From assembly GCF_003011965.1 (NCBI RefSeq), contig NZ_PXWG01000048.1, positions 1 to 45,430 of the forward strand: 45,430 nucleotides of DNA, written 5' to 3'. The notes under the pieces are model-generated. The model was given only the letters and a program-made list of their open reading frames with translations, was not told the DNA's origin and ran no database searches. Source of the stretch: Streptosporangium nondiastaticum. Its GTDB lineage: Bacteria > Actinomycetota > Actinomycetes > Streptomycetales > Streptomycetaceae. Positions 6,965-24,605 of this stretch are shown in pieces. Position 1 is the stretch's first letter. Every line of letters begins with the position of its first letter. The translations under genes and the position numbers were made by a program.

Positions 6965-7906
6965 ATGCACGAGTCCACCTGGAAGCGCCTGAGCCTGTCG
7001 GTGACGGCCGTGGCCCTGCTGGCGGGCGTCGCGGCCTGCGGGGGCGGCGAGAAGGGCGACAAGGCCGCCTCGGGGGCCTCCGCGAAGGCGGAGAAGCAGC
7101 CCGCGGCCGGCGTGTCGGTCGAGGCCGTCAACGCGGCCTTCAAGAAGACGCAGGCCGCGAAGTCGGCCAAGTTCGAGATGACCATGAAGATGCCGGGCCT
7201 CGGGGACCAGCCCCTGACCGTCCGGTCGTCCGGCGTCATGAGCTGGGACCCCACCGCCGTGGACCAGCGCATGACCGGGCTGCCCGGCAAGGACGGCGCT
7301 CCCGCCGAGTCCCACTCCCTCACGATCGGCACCGCCACGTACACCGACATGGGTGAGGAGGGTGCCGCCAAGAACGACGGCAAGCGCTGGATGAAGGTCG
7401 ACCTCGCCGCCATGGCGAAGGAGTCCGGCAACGACTCCAAGGGGCTCCAGCAGCTCCTGGGAGGCGGCCAGGGCCAGAGCCAGGACCCGGCCAAGCAGAT
7501 GGCGCTCCTCAAGGCCTCGCCGAACGTCAAGCTGGTCGGCGAGGAGACGGTCGGCGGCAAGAAGGCCCAGCACTACAAGGGCACGCTCACCGCGGAGGAG
7601 GCCGTGAAGTCCAACCAGAGCCTCGACGGCCTCGGGGAGAAGGACCGGCAGGAGCTGCTGGACACCATCAAGCAGGCCGGCATCACCCAGTACGACATGG
7701 ACGTCTGGCTCGACTCCGGCGACCTCCCCGTGAAGCTGGTCATGAACATGGACACGGCCAAGGGCCGGATGGAGATCAGCGAGACGCTGACCGACTACGG
7801 CACGCCCGTCAGCGTCCAGGCGCCCCCGGCGGACCAGACCGTCGATCTGCTGGAGAGGCTCAAGAAGATGAAGGAGACCGGCGACACCCCGTCGCTGCCC
7901 TCCTGA
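6965..7906 (+). CDS. putative lipoprotein, LolA/LppX-like
   Basis: A 313-aa exported protein. A basic N-terminus (STWKRLSLS), a hydrophobic stretch and lipobox GVAAC place the lipidated Cys at residue 25; GGGEKGDK follows as linker. The mature part is rich in beta-strand-like segments (KFEMTMKM, AESHSLTIGTATYTDMG, YDMDVWLDSGDLPVKLVMNM), resembling LolA/LppX/LprG-type lipid-binding lipoproteins. I infer that fold by eye only. The ATG at 6965 follows GAGGGGGGC. A lipoprotein gene between rplA and rplJ is, from memory, usual in Streptomyces. A palindrome upstream and the strong rplA terminator suggest independent regulation. Its role is unknown. Confidence 0.8.
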   Translation: MHESTWKRLSLSVTAVALLAGVAACGGGEKGDKAASGASAKAEKQPAAGVSVEAVNAAFKKTQAAKSAKFEMTMKMPGLGDQPLTVRSSGVMSWDPTAVDQRMTGLPGKDGAPAESHSLTIGTATYTDMGEEGAAKNDGKRWMKVDLAAMAKESGNDSKGLQQLLGGGQGQSQDPAKQMALLKASPNVKLVGEETVGGKKAQHYKGTLTAEEAVKSNQSLDGLGEKDRQELLDTIKQAGITQYDMDVWLDSGDLPVKLVMNMDTAKGRMEISETLTDYGTPVSVQAPPADQTVDLLERLKKMKETGDTPSLPS

Positions 7907-7937
7907 CCTGCGCGGATGCGGTCGCCCGGGGGTCGAT

Positions 7938-7967
7938 TTGCTTCCGGGCGCCCCGTTCACGTACCTT
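7938..7967 (+). promoter_or_regulatory. promoter of the rplJ-rplL operon
   Basis: TTGCTT (7938-7943) and TACCTT (7962-7967) are spaced by 18 nt, giving a start near 7974. That is immediately before the recognisable L10 leader, which supports the assignment. Confidence 0.6.
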
Positions 7968-7973
7968 CTTCCA

Positions 7974-8145
7974 GAAGCCAAAGACCGCTGGTCGTTGCTG
8001 TGCCTCCATCCGGAGGTGTGGTGGCCGAAGGATCCGCTAGCTGCGGGCGACCTGCGCAGGTGATTTGAGGAAGCACTCCCGCGACGACTTCGGGTCGAAG
8101 CGGTCGAGTTACGCCCCGAGCGCCTGCGCCGGGGCGTTTCGTTTT
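7974..8145 (+). ncRNA. ribosomal protein L10 leader RNA
   Basis: The stretch between the promoter and rplJ has the features of the L10 leader family: a structured segment with AAAGACCGCTGGTCGTTGC, then CCGAAGGATCCGCTAGCTGCGGGCGACC, a later GATTTGAGGAAGCAC, and finally an intrinsic terminator before the gene. In this family the L10-L12 complex binds its own leader to repress the operon. Family assignment is by memory of the motif; a covariance search against the L10_leader model would settle it. Confidence 0.75.
8111..8145 (+). terminator. attenuator terminator upstream of rplJ
   Basis: ACGCCCCG (8111-8118) pairs with CGGGGCGT (8130-8137), followed by TTCGTTTT. It lies 55 nt before the rplJ start, inside the leader, so it can act as a regulated terminator. 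The segment ahead of it, CGACTTCGGGTCGAAGCGGTCG, can form an alternative hairpin. Confidence 0.8.
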
Positions 8146-8199
8146 GCCCAGGTCCCTTCGCGCGAGCGGTCCGAATCACCCGGAAGGAGGCCGAGGCTC

Positions 8200-8730
8200 A
8201 TGGCGACGTCCGCCAAGGCTGCTGCGGTTGCCGAGCTGACGGACAAGTTCCGTAGCTCGAATGCCGCTGTGCTGACCGAGTACCGCGGTCTCACCGTGGC
8301 GCAGCTCAAGACGCTGCGCCGTTCGCTCGGTGAGAACGCCCAGTACGCCGTGGTGAAGAACACGCTGACCCAGATCGCGGCCCGTGAGGCCGGGATCACG
8401 CTGGAGGACCAGCTCTTCGCTGGCCCGACGGCCGTTGCCTTCGTCACCGGTGACCCGGTGGAGTCGGCGAAGGGTCTCCGTGACTTCGCCAAGGAGAACC
8501 CGAACCTCATCATCAAGGGCGGTGTCCTTGATGGCAAGGCGCTCTCCGCTGATGAGATCAAGAAGCTTGCGGACCTCGAGTCCCGCGAGGTTCTGCTCAG
8601 CAAGCTGGCCGGTGCCATGAAGGGCAAGCAGTCCCAGGCTGCCTCGCTCTTCCAGGCGCTGCCGACGAAGCTCGTCCGCACTGCGGACGCGCTGCGCGCC
8701 AAGCTCGCCGAGCAGGGCGGTGCCGAGTAA
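8200..8730 (+). CDS. rplJ: 50S ribosomal protein L10
   Basis: L10 is the base of the ribosomal stalk. Its N-terminal domain binds 23S rRNA and L11, and its C-terminal helix holds L12 dimers. The protein is 176 aa. The ATG at 8200 is chosen because GGAAGGAGG lies 9 nt before it and the protein then starts MATSAKAAAVAELTDKFRSS as in the family; the frame is open further upstream but that lies in the leader. LTEYRGLTVAQLKTLRRSLGE, KNTL and the C-terminal ALRAKLAEQ helix are present. It forms an operon with rplL under the L10 leader. Confidence 0.98.
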   Translation: MATSAKAAAVAELTDKFRSSNAAVLTEYRGLTVAQLKTLRRSLGENAQYAVVKNTLTQIAAREAGITLEDQLFAGPTAVAFVTGDPVESAKGLRDFAKENPNLIIKGGVLDGKALSADEIKKLADLESREVLLSKLAGAMKGKQSQAASLFQALPTKLVRTADALRAKLAEQGGAE

Positions 8731-8745
8731 TTCGGCTCGCGCATT

Positions 8746-8769
8746 GACCGGTGCCGCCTGGCACCGGTC
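8746..8769 (+). other. hairpin between rplJ and rplL
   Basis: GACCGGTGCC-GCCT-GGCACCGGTC is a perfect 10-bp stem with a 4-nt loop and no U-run, starting 16 nt after rplJ. It could be an mRNA processing or stability element that favours the higher L12 output (four to six copies per ribosome). That role is inferred. Confidence 0.6.
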
Positions 8770-8837
8770 GCAGCGGGCCGTACGCCCGCCGACATGTACA
8801 TCCCGGCACCTGCCGATTTAGTGGAAGGACCGCCATC

Positions 8838-9224
8838 ATGGCGAAGCTGACCAAGGACGAGCTGCTCGCGCAGTTCGAGGAGATGACCCTCATCGAGCTG
8901 GCCGAGTTCGTCTCCGCCTTCGAGGAGAAGTTCGACGTCACCGCCGCCGCCGCTGCGCCGGTCGTCATGGCCGGCGGCGTCGCCGGTGGCGCCGCTGAGG
9001 CCGTCGAGGAGAAGGACGAGTTCGACGTCATCCTCACCGCCGCCGGTGACAAGAAGATCCAGGTCATCAAGGTCGTGCGTGAGCTGACCTCCCTGGGTCT
9101 GAAGGAGGCCAAGGACCTCGTCGACGGCACCCCGAAGCCGGTCCTCGAGAAGGTCGCCAAGGACGCCGCGGAGAAGGCCGCCGAGGCCCTCAAGGGCGCC
9201 GGCGCCTCCGTCGAGGTCAAGTAA
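8838..9224 (+). CDS. rplL: 50S ribosomal protein L7/L12
   Basis: The multicopy stalk protein that recruits and activates EF-Tu, EF-G, IF2 and release factors. It is 128 aa from the ATG at 8838, which follows GGAAGGA. An N-terminal dimerisation helix (KLTKDELLAQFEEMTLIELAEF), an Ala/Gly-rich hinge (AAAAAAPVVMAGGVAGG) and the C-terminal factor-binding domain (EFDVILTAAGDKKIQVIKVVRE, LGLKEAKDLVDG) are all visible. Another in-frame start lies upstream, but the protein would be too long for the family. A hairpin precedes it, and a second one follows before rpoB. Confidence 0.98.
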   Translation: MAKLTKDELLAQFEEMTLIELAEFVSAFEEKFDVTAAAAAPVVMAGGVAGGAAEAVEEKDEFDVILTAAGDKKIQVIKVVRELTSLGLKEAKDLVDGTPKPVLEKVAKDAAEKAAEALKGAGASVEVK

Positions 9225-9300
9225 CCTCTTGGTCATGCGCCTACCGGCGCGTGGCCTCGCGAGTCGTCTGACTCTTTCCGCCGGCGGCTGCCGGTAGCCA

Positions 9301-9332
9301 ACGGGCGATCACCCATGCGGGTGGTCGCCCGT
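9301..9332 (+). terminator. hairpin after rplL (partial terminator)
   Basis: ACGGGCGATCACCC pairs with GGGTGGTCGCCCGT (14 bp, one G-U) over a 4-nt loop, 77 nt after rplL. It is followed by CGGCGTTT rather than a U-run. It probably reduces read-through from the abundant rplJL message into rpoB, analogous to the rplL-rpoB attenuator of enterobacteria. Confidence 0.65.
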
Positions 9333-9607
9333 CGGCGTTTCCCCGGACGGCTGCGCGGAGCACGTCCCCGGGGCGAGTATGGTGATCTTCGTTGCCCTCC
9401 CGGACGGGCCGTGGGCCTTGACGAACGCGACGGGGCGCGCAATTCTCAGGACGCGTCGCCACATCGGTCCACCGTCCGAGGCATGGATCGAAGGCGAAGA
9501 GGGAAGTCTTGCGTCAGGCGATGCCTGCAGGCGTCCGCCGCACGGCGAGGGACAACAGGATCCCGGAGGGAGAGATTGGTATCGCACCGGTCTCCGCACA
9601 TCCGCTC

Positions 9608-9636
9608 TGGACATCAGTGGGCCAAGTGGCTACACT
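9608..9636 (+). promoter_or_regulatory. rpoB promoter
   Basis: TGGACA (9608-9613) and TACACT (9631-9636) are spaced exactly 17 nt, matching the vegetative consensus closely. A start near 9643 gives a leader of about 150 nt. A dedicated promoter for rpoBC is in line with the strong hairpin upstream. Confidence 0.8.
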
Positions 9637-9796
9637 GACCCTTTGCGCTGCCTGTTAGCTGCTCCCTGCCCGTCACCAGGGGCATGCCCACTATCGAGCA
9701 CAGCCGATGGAAACCCGCTGACCTGGGATTTCTTTCGATGCACGGAGTGGGGCCGGTACGCGCGTAGTGAGTCCGAGCCCTCGGAAGGACCCCCTC

Positions 9797-13279
<3,483 letters not shown>

Positions 13280-13287
13280 CGGGTCTG

Positions 13288-13314
13288 ACGGGGGGCTCGC
13301 CAAGAGCCCCCCGT
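13288..13314 (+). other. hairpin between rpoB and rpoC
   Basis: ACGGGGGGCTC and GAGCCCCCCGT form a perfect 11-bp stem over GCCAA, 8 nt after the rpoB stop, with no U-run. As beta and beta' are needed in equal amounts, a stability or processing role seems more likely than termination. Confidence 0.6.
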
Positions 13315-13376
13315 CGTCCCCGGACCCCCTCAGACCACTGATGAAGACACGACCCTGAAAGAGGGATTGACGAACA

Positions 13377-17291
<3,915 letters not shown>

Positions 17292-17310
17292 GTCGCAAGC
17301 GGTACGTTCA

Positions 17311-17343
17311 CAGGGCGGTCACCCCACCGGGGTGGCCGCCCTG
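17311..17343 (+). terminator. terminator after rpoC
   Basis: CAGGGCGGTCACCCC pairs with GGGGTGGCCGCCCTG (15 bp with one G-U) over a 3-nt loop, 19 nt after the rpoC stop. There is no U-run, as in many Streptomyces terminators. Confidence 0.8.
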
Positions 17344-17465
17344 CGGCGTACCGGGGGAGCGCCGGCCGCGTGATTTCACCCATACGCGCGACACCAACCG
17401 CCCGCAGCCCCGGCGAATCGTGACATATGCAGCACATCGGGGTGTCCTCCGCGTGTGCATTTGTT

Positions 17466-17494
17466 TTGACCGCAGCCCATGCGCTAGGTAGGCT
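17466..17494 (+). promoter_or_regulatory. promoter of the str operon
   Basis: TTGACC (17466-17471) and TAGGCT (17489-17494) are spaced 17 nt, a near-consensus Streptomyces vegetative promoter. Transcription from about 17501 gives a long leader before rpsL. Confidence 0.8.
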
Positions 17495-17641
17495 CTGACC
17501 TTGTGCCTGGGGTGTCCCTGGGCTCTCGTGCGTGCCCACAGTCCGTGCGGGAGACCGGACCTCTCGGATCTTCTCGGTCCGAAGCGGTCGAAGACACCGA
17601 AATCTGCGCCCTTTCCGTTCTCGGCAGGGGTCTGCAGCATT

Positions 17642-17666
17642 CGACACGCCCGACCGCGTGGGTCGG
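17642..17666 (+). repeat. 25-nt leader element shared with the S10 operon, str copy
   Basis: Identical over 25 nt to 24858-24882. It contains CCGACC-GCGTG-GGTCGG, a 6-bp hairpin. It lies 47 nt before the rpsL start. Same strand, same context (leader of a ribosomal protein operon) and perfect identity suggest a common RNA or DNA regulatory site. Confidence 0.85.
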
Positions 17667-17713
17667 CGGGTTCCCAGGTTAGTTTTATCGAGATCACAGA
17701 AACCGGAGAAACG

Positions 17714-18085
17714 GTGCCTACGATCCAGCAGCTGGTCCGGAAGGGCCGGCAGGACAAGGTCGAGAAGAACAAGACGCCCGCACTCGAGGGTTCGCCCCAG
17801 CGCCGCGGCGTCTGCACGCGTGTGTTCACGACCACCCCGAAGAAGCCGAACTCGGCGCTCCGTAAGGTCGCGCGTGTGCGCCTGACCTCCGGCATCGAGG
17901 TCACCGCTTACATTCCGGGTGAGGGCCACAACCTGCAGGAGCACTCCATCGTGCTCGTCCGCGGTGGCCGTGTGAAGGACCTGCCGGGTGTTCGCTACAA
18001 GATCATCCGCGGTTCCCTCGACACGCAGGGCGTCAAGAACCGTAAGCAGGCTCGCAGCCGCTACGGCGCCAAGAAGGAGAAGTAA
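17714..18085 (+). CDS. rpsL: 30S ribosomal protein S12
   Basis: S12 is the decoding-centre protein that controls accuracy and the target site region of streptomycin. It is 123 aa, the normal length. Start GTG at 17714 is chosen by GGAG 7 nt upstream and the family N-terminus PTIQQLVRKGR. The TPKKPNSALRKVARV and GGRVKDLPGVRY loops are present, with Lys43 and Lys88 in the wild-type state; changes there give streptomycin resistance. First gene of the str operon, followed after 2 nt by rpsG. Confidence 0.98.
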   Translation: MPTIQQLVRKGRQDKVEKNKTPALEGSPQRRGVCTRVFTTTPKKPNSALRKVARVRLTSGIEVTAYIPGEGHNLQEHSIVLVRGGRVKDLPGVRYKIIRGSLDTQGVKNRKQARSRYGAKKEK

Positions 18086-18087
18086 GA

Positions 18088-18558
18088 ATGCCTCGTAAGG
18101 GCCCCGCCCCGAAGCGCCCGGTCATCATCGACCCGGTTTACGGCTCCCCTCTGGTGACGTCGCTGATCAACAAGATCCTCCTGCACGGCAAGCGCTCCAC
18201 CGCTGAGCGCATCGTGTACGGCGCCATGGAGGGTCTGCGCGAGAAGACCGGCAACGACCCGGTCATCACCCTCAAGCGCGCTCTCGAGAACGTCAAGCCG
18301 GCTCTCGAGGTCAAGTCCCGCCGCGTCGGTGGCGCCACCTACCAGGTGCCGGTCGAGGTCCGTCCGGGCCGCGCCTCCACCCTGGCGCTGCGCTGGCTGG
18401 TCGGTTACTCCCGCGCCCGTCGCGAGAAGACCATGACCGAGCGCCTCATGAACGAGCTGCTGGACGCCTCGAACGGTCTCGGCGCCTCGGTCAAGAAGCG
18501 TGAGGACACGCACAAGATGGCCGAGTCCAACAAGGCCTTCGCGCACTACCGCTGGTAG
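18088..18558 (+). CDS. rpsG: 30S ribosomal protein S7
   Basis: S7 starts assembly of the 30S head by binding the 3' major domain of 16S rRNA and contacts E-site tRNA. The protein is 156 aa. The start MPRKGPAPKR is followed by DPVYGSPLVTSLINKILLHGKRSTAE and the beta-hairpin region GGATYQVPVEVRPGR. Its ATG lies 2 nt after the rpsL stop, with GGAGAAGTAAG overlapping the end of rpsL, so the two are likely translationally coupled. S7 is the autoregulator of the str operon in E. coli; no equivalent site can be identified here. Confidence 0.98.
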   Translation: MPRKGPAPKRPVIIDPVYGSPLVTSLINKILLHGKRSTAERIVYGAMEGLREKTGNDPVITLKRALENVKPALEVKSRRVGGATYQVPVEVRPGRASTLALRWLVGYSRARREKTMTERLMNELLDASNGLGASVKKREDTHKMAESNKAFAHYRW

Positions 18559-18597
18559 TCGCTACCCCCATCGAGAACCGAGAGAAGACTGAGCCAT

Positions 18598-20721
<2,124 letters not shown>

Positions 20722-20759
20722 CGAGCTCCGTCTCCACAGACGAGGCTCACGCCTTAGGC

Positions 20760-20786
20760 TTGACACCGGCTGTCGGGGCATACCAC
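20760..20786 (+). promoter_or_regulatory. candidate tuf promoter in the fusA-tuf gap
   Basis: A consensus TTGACA (20760-20765) is followed by TACCAC at 20781-20786 with a short 15-nt spacer. A separate tuf promoter between fusA and tuf is known for Streptomyces tuf1, so the location fits. The -10 assignment is uncertain; TAGGCT at 20755 is an alternative -10. Confidence 0.5.
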
Positions 20787-20809
20787 CGCAAAACTGGCGG
20801 TGTGCCCCG
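20774..20809 (+). other. bulged hairpin upstream of tuf
   Basis: CGGGGCA and CACCGC pair with GCGGTG and TGCCCCG, giving 13 bp with a 3-nt bulge and a 7-nt loop. It overlaps the candidate promoter, so the full hairpin exists only in read-through RNA from fusA. Confidence 0.6.
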
Positions 20810-20885
20810 GCGGGCGGCTCCCCAGCAAAGATCCCTGGCGCCGACCCAATCCAGGCGTACAGAACCACTCCACAGGAGGACCCCA

Positions 20886-22079
<1,194 letters not shown>

Positions 22080-22110
22080 GTTCTCTCTTACTTGAGGGTC
22101 TGAAAGACCT

Positions 22111-22148
22111 GAGAAGGCCCGCACATCTTCGGATGTGCGGGCCTTCTC
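22111..22148 (+). terminator. terminator after tuf
   Basis: A perfect 17-bp stem (GAGAAGGCCCGCACATC and its complement) closes on a TTCG tetraloop, followed by GCATTTTC. It ends the str operon and, being symmetrical, may also stop the convergent PIG-L gene transcript. Confidence 0.92.
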
Positions 22149-22201
22149 GCATTTTCACCCGGGCCCACGTTTTCACTCGGGCGCACGTTTTCACCCGGAA
22201 G
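22148..22201. repeat. three tandem 18-bp units after the tuf terminator
   Basis: Units 22148-22165, 22166-22183 and 22184-22201 share the core TTTTCAC(C/T)CGG. They lie directly after the tuf terminator and before the convergent gene end. Each unit carries a TTTT, so they might extend termination. Slippage is an equally simple explanation. Confidence 0.75.
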
Positions 22202-22217
22202 GGTGAACGGGCGTACG

Positions 22218-24350
22218 TCAGGTGTGGGGGATTTCCGGGCGCCAGAGCCAGGGGCGCGCGTCCGGGCTCATCCCGGCGACGCACAGCTGGTGACCCGCGT
22301 CGGTGGTCATGGCGGAGGTGCCCACGGGCACCAGCTCGGCGTCCGAGTGGACCGTCTCGGAGTCCCCGGAGGCGTCGGTGAGCTGTATCTCGCCGTTCAC
22401 CGCCCGCCCGAGCACCATGACGGCGTCCTTGCCGCCCCGGGCGGCCAGCGTGTGGGCGGCGAGCGGCCCGTAACCCGCGAAGTCCTGCAGCTCGGTGGTG
22501 CGGACGTCCCCCGTGCCGTCGGACCCCGGCGTGAAGGTGCCGACCGTCGGCCGGACGGCGGCGGGGGAGCGGTAGACGAGCGTCAGGGCGCCCTCCGGGC
22601 CGAGTGCCGCACCAGGAAGCCCGCCCGGCTGCGGCAGGCCCTTCAGGGGCGCGTACTGGACCGGCTTGCCGGGCTCCTCCTGCGTCCAGTGGTGGACGGT
22701 GTCGCGCCCGGTGCCGAAGACGTGGACGCGCTTGTTCTCGTCGAGGACGGCGACCAGGCCGTCCTGGATCTCCTGCCCGTGCAGGCTCTGCCACTTCCCC
22801 CAGGTGCCGTCGGCCTCGCGCACCCGGCTGGAGACGCCCTTGCCCGCGTTGCGGACGAAGAGGTGCACGCGCCCGTCGGGCGCCGCGACGGCGGCGGGCA
22901 TGCCGACGCGGCGGCCGCGGTCGGGGCGGTGCTCGGGGTTGCCGAGGCCCTGCCAGGCCTTGAAGGCGCCGCCGGGGGAGCGCTCCTCCAGGACGACGAT
23001 CTCGCGGGTGTCGGGGCGGCCCTGGCCCGTGAGGGCCGAGAACCGCAGGGCGAACAGCAGCCGGCGCCCCTGGGAGTCCTGGACGGAGGCCAGGGCGGGC
23101 GCGAGCGGGCCGCCGCCCAGGTTCTGCGGGTCGCTCCAGCGGCCGCTGCCGGGCCGGGTCTCCTGCCAGCGCACGGCCTGGGTGCCCAGCACGCCGAAGG
23201 CCTCCAGCCGGCCGTCCTTGCCGGTGCCGGGGGCAGGAGAGACCGTGGGGCCCTCGTAGCGGTAGTGGGTGGAGCGGATCCAGCCCTTGCGGTTCTTCAT
23301 CGGGCGGTCGCCGCCCTGGCCGTAGTCGCCGCAGCCACTGGGATTGCCGCACTCCCACGAGGGGTCGCCGCCGTACGCCTCGACCAGCCGGTGCTTCTGC
23401 TCGATCACCTCGGGCGGCAGGTTGTGCGGCCAGCGCTGGTTGTAGTAGCCGCGGAAGGACGTGGTCACGAAGCGGGGCGGGTGGCCCTGGCGCTTGGTGG
23501 CGTCGGCCACCCACTGCGAGAGCGCCTTCCAGGTGAAGAGCGCGGTCGGGGTGTGGTCGCGGTGGTCGGAGCAGGCCCCGTAGTCGTTGTCCTTGGGGTG
23601 GGTGGCGTCGTGGACCTGGTAGTCGGGGTCCGGGTCCATGGTGTGGATCACCGTGGGCCGGAACCGGTCCATGATCGTGGCCAGAGTGTCCACCAGCGTG
23701 CCGTGCCGGTACGTGCTGGAGGTCGTGCACGGCGAGCCGGTGGCGACGAGCGACTGCATCTCGCCCTCCGGCCGCTCCCACAGCAGGGGCAGCCGCATGT
23801 CTCCCGCCGAGAGCATGGCGATGTTGAGGAAGATCAGCTGGGCCCTGCGGTCGCCGTTGGCGAGCTCGTTGGTCTCGGCCTTGACGCCGTTGCCCAGGTC
23901 CAGGACGGACTTCTTCCAGCCCGTGAACTTGTCCAGGCCGATCATCTCGGCGTACGCCTGGCGCAGGCCCTGGTGGCGGGCGGAGGAGTAGGCGGCCTTG
24001 TCGGGCTTGCTCTTGGGCATGCCCTCGATCCAGTTCTGCCCGACGGCCTCGCCGGCCGTGACGTAGACCGAGACGACGGGGACCCCCGCCCGCACGATGT
24101 GCTCGGCGTCCGGGTTCATGAAGTACAGGTCGTCGTCGGGGTGCGCCATGACCTGCAGCAGCAGGGCGTCGCCGGCGTTGCTGAACGACTGCGTGGCGCT
24201 GGGGTCCACCGCTCTTATGGGGTTGGGGGAGGCCTTGGGCTTCTTCTTGCCGCCCTCCCCGCTGCACCCCGCCGCGAGGGCCGCGGTCGTGGCGGCCAGC
24301 CCGGCGAGGGCGGTCCGGCGGGATATCACCATGCGCTGTGAGATGTTCAA
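22218..24350 (-). CDS. PIG-L family deacetylase lipoprotein, predicted Tat export
   Basis: A 710-aa protein. The N-terminus has a twin-arginine motif (VISRRTALAG), a hydrophobic stretch and a lipobox LAAGC with Cys29, so it is probably a Tat-exported lipoprotein. A PIG-L/LmbE zinc deacetylase domain follows, with AHPDDD (His70, Asp72, Asp73) and the later SDHRDHT motif; relatives remove acetyl groups from GlcNAc-type sugars. From about residue 390 to the end, repeats such as DGRVHLFVRNAGKG and DGLVAVLDENKRVHVFGTG look like a beta-propeller lectin-like domain. TTG at 24350 has GGAG 8 nt upstream; ATG at 24332 is the alternative. It stands alone, against the direction of its neighbours. The substrate is unknown. 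Confidence 0.85.
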   Translation of the reverse strand: MNISQRMVISRRTALAGLAATTAALAAGCSGEGGKKKPKASPNPIRAVDPSATQSFSNAGDALLLQVMAHPDDDLYFMNPDAEHIVRAGVPVVSVYVTAGEAVGQNWIEGMPKSKPDKAAYSSARHQGLRQAYAEMIGLDKFTGWKKSVLDLGNGVKAETNELANGDRRAQLIFLNIAMLSAGDMRLPLLWERPEGEMQSLVATGSPCTTSSTYRHGTLVDTLATIMDRFRPTVIHTMDPDPDYQVHDATHPKDNDYGACSDHRDHTPTALFTWKALSQWVADATKRQGHPPRFVTTSFRGYYNQRWPHNLPPEVIEQKHRLVEAYGGDPSWECGNPSGCGDYGQGGDRPMKNRKGWIRSTHYRYEGPTVSPAPGTGKDGRLEAFGVLGTQAVRWQETRPGSGRWSDPQNLGGGPLAPALASVQDSQGRRLLFALRFSALTGQGRPDTREIVVLEERSPGGAFKAWQGLGNPEHRPDRGRRVGMPAAVAAPDGRVHLFVRNAGKGVSSRVREADGTWGKWQSLHGQEIQDGLVAVLDENKRVHVFGTGRDTVHHWTQEEPGKPVQYAPLKGLPQPGGLPGAALGPEGALTLVYRSPAAVRPTVGTFTPGSDGTGDVRTTELQDFAGYGPLAAHTLAARGGKDAVMVLGRAVNGEIQLTDASGDSETVHSDAELVPVGTSAMTTDAGHQLCVAGMSPDARPWLWRPEIPHT

Positions 24351-24571
24351 CTACATGACTCCGTCCCGTTGTGCAGCACGCAGTTCCCTGCCCCTGCTGC
24401 CCCAGCGTGATAGGGGACGATCGAGGGGGCGCGGCGGTTGCCCAGGCCTCGGCAAACCCCGGCAAAAGCCGGTTTTCCCGGCCCCGCGGCGACGTTCGCC
24501 GAGCGACCCGGGGGACCGAAGCGGCGGTCGAGGTGTAAGAGCCATAGTGTCCCGTATGTCGGCGGGGTGGT

Positions 24572-24599
24572 TTGACAACTGAGCCGCCCGGGGTACGGT
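24572..24599 (+). promoter_or_regulatory. promoter of the S10 operon
   Basis: Consensus TTGACA (24572-24577) and TACGGT (24594-24599) are spaced 16 nt, giving a start near 24606 and a leader of about 370 nt. A second weaker pair, TTGGCG (24612-24617) and CACACT (24637-24642) with a 19-nt spacer, may be another start. Confidence 0.7.
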
Positions 24600-24605
24600 C
24601 TTTGG

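Larger units (their letters stand above)
9225..9796 (+). other. rplL-rpoB intergenic region with hairpin, promoter and rpoB leader
   Basis: A stretch of 572 bases without a convincing gene. It holds a 14-bp hairpin at 9301-9332, a good sigma-70-type promoter at 9608-9636 and a leader of about 154 nt before rpoB. A plus-strand reading frame opening at 9379 is judged a chance ORF because it lacks a ribosome site and recognisable content. Nothing else is seen. Confidence 0.7.
17292..17713 (+). other. rpoC-rpsL intergenic region: terminator, promoter and str leader
   Basis: A stretch of 422 bases without a gene. It holds the rpoC terminator (17311-17343), the str promoter (17466-17494) and a leader of about 210 nt. 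The leader has a CGGACC/GGTCCG hairpin (17556-17581) and the element at 17642-17666 that recurs in the S10 leader. Confidence 0.75.

Noticed and set aside
9379..9660. Plus-strand frame in the rplL-rpoB gap beginning MVIFVALPDGP
   Set aside because: No Shine-Dalgarno, no recognisable family, it crosses the rpoB promoter and runs out of frame into rpoB. Treated as chance.
24351..24356. ATG directly followed by TAG just upstream of the PIG-L start (minus strand)
   Set aside because: A start-stop pair can regulate initiation, but it is too close to the Shine-Dalgarno to be used and is likely chance.
24459..24476. CCGGC-AAAA-GCCGG followed by TTTT as a terminator
   Set aside because: Only a 5-bp stem, and no plus-strand gene ends there.
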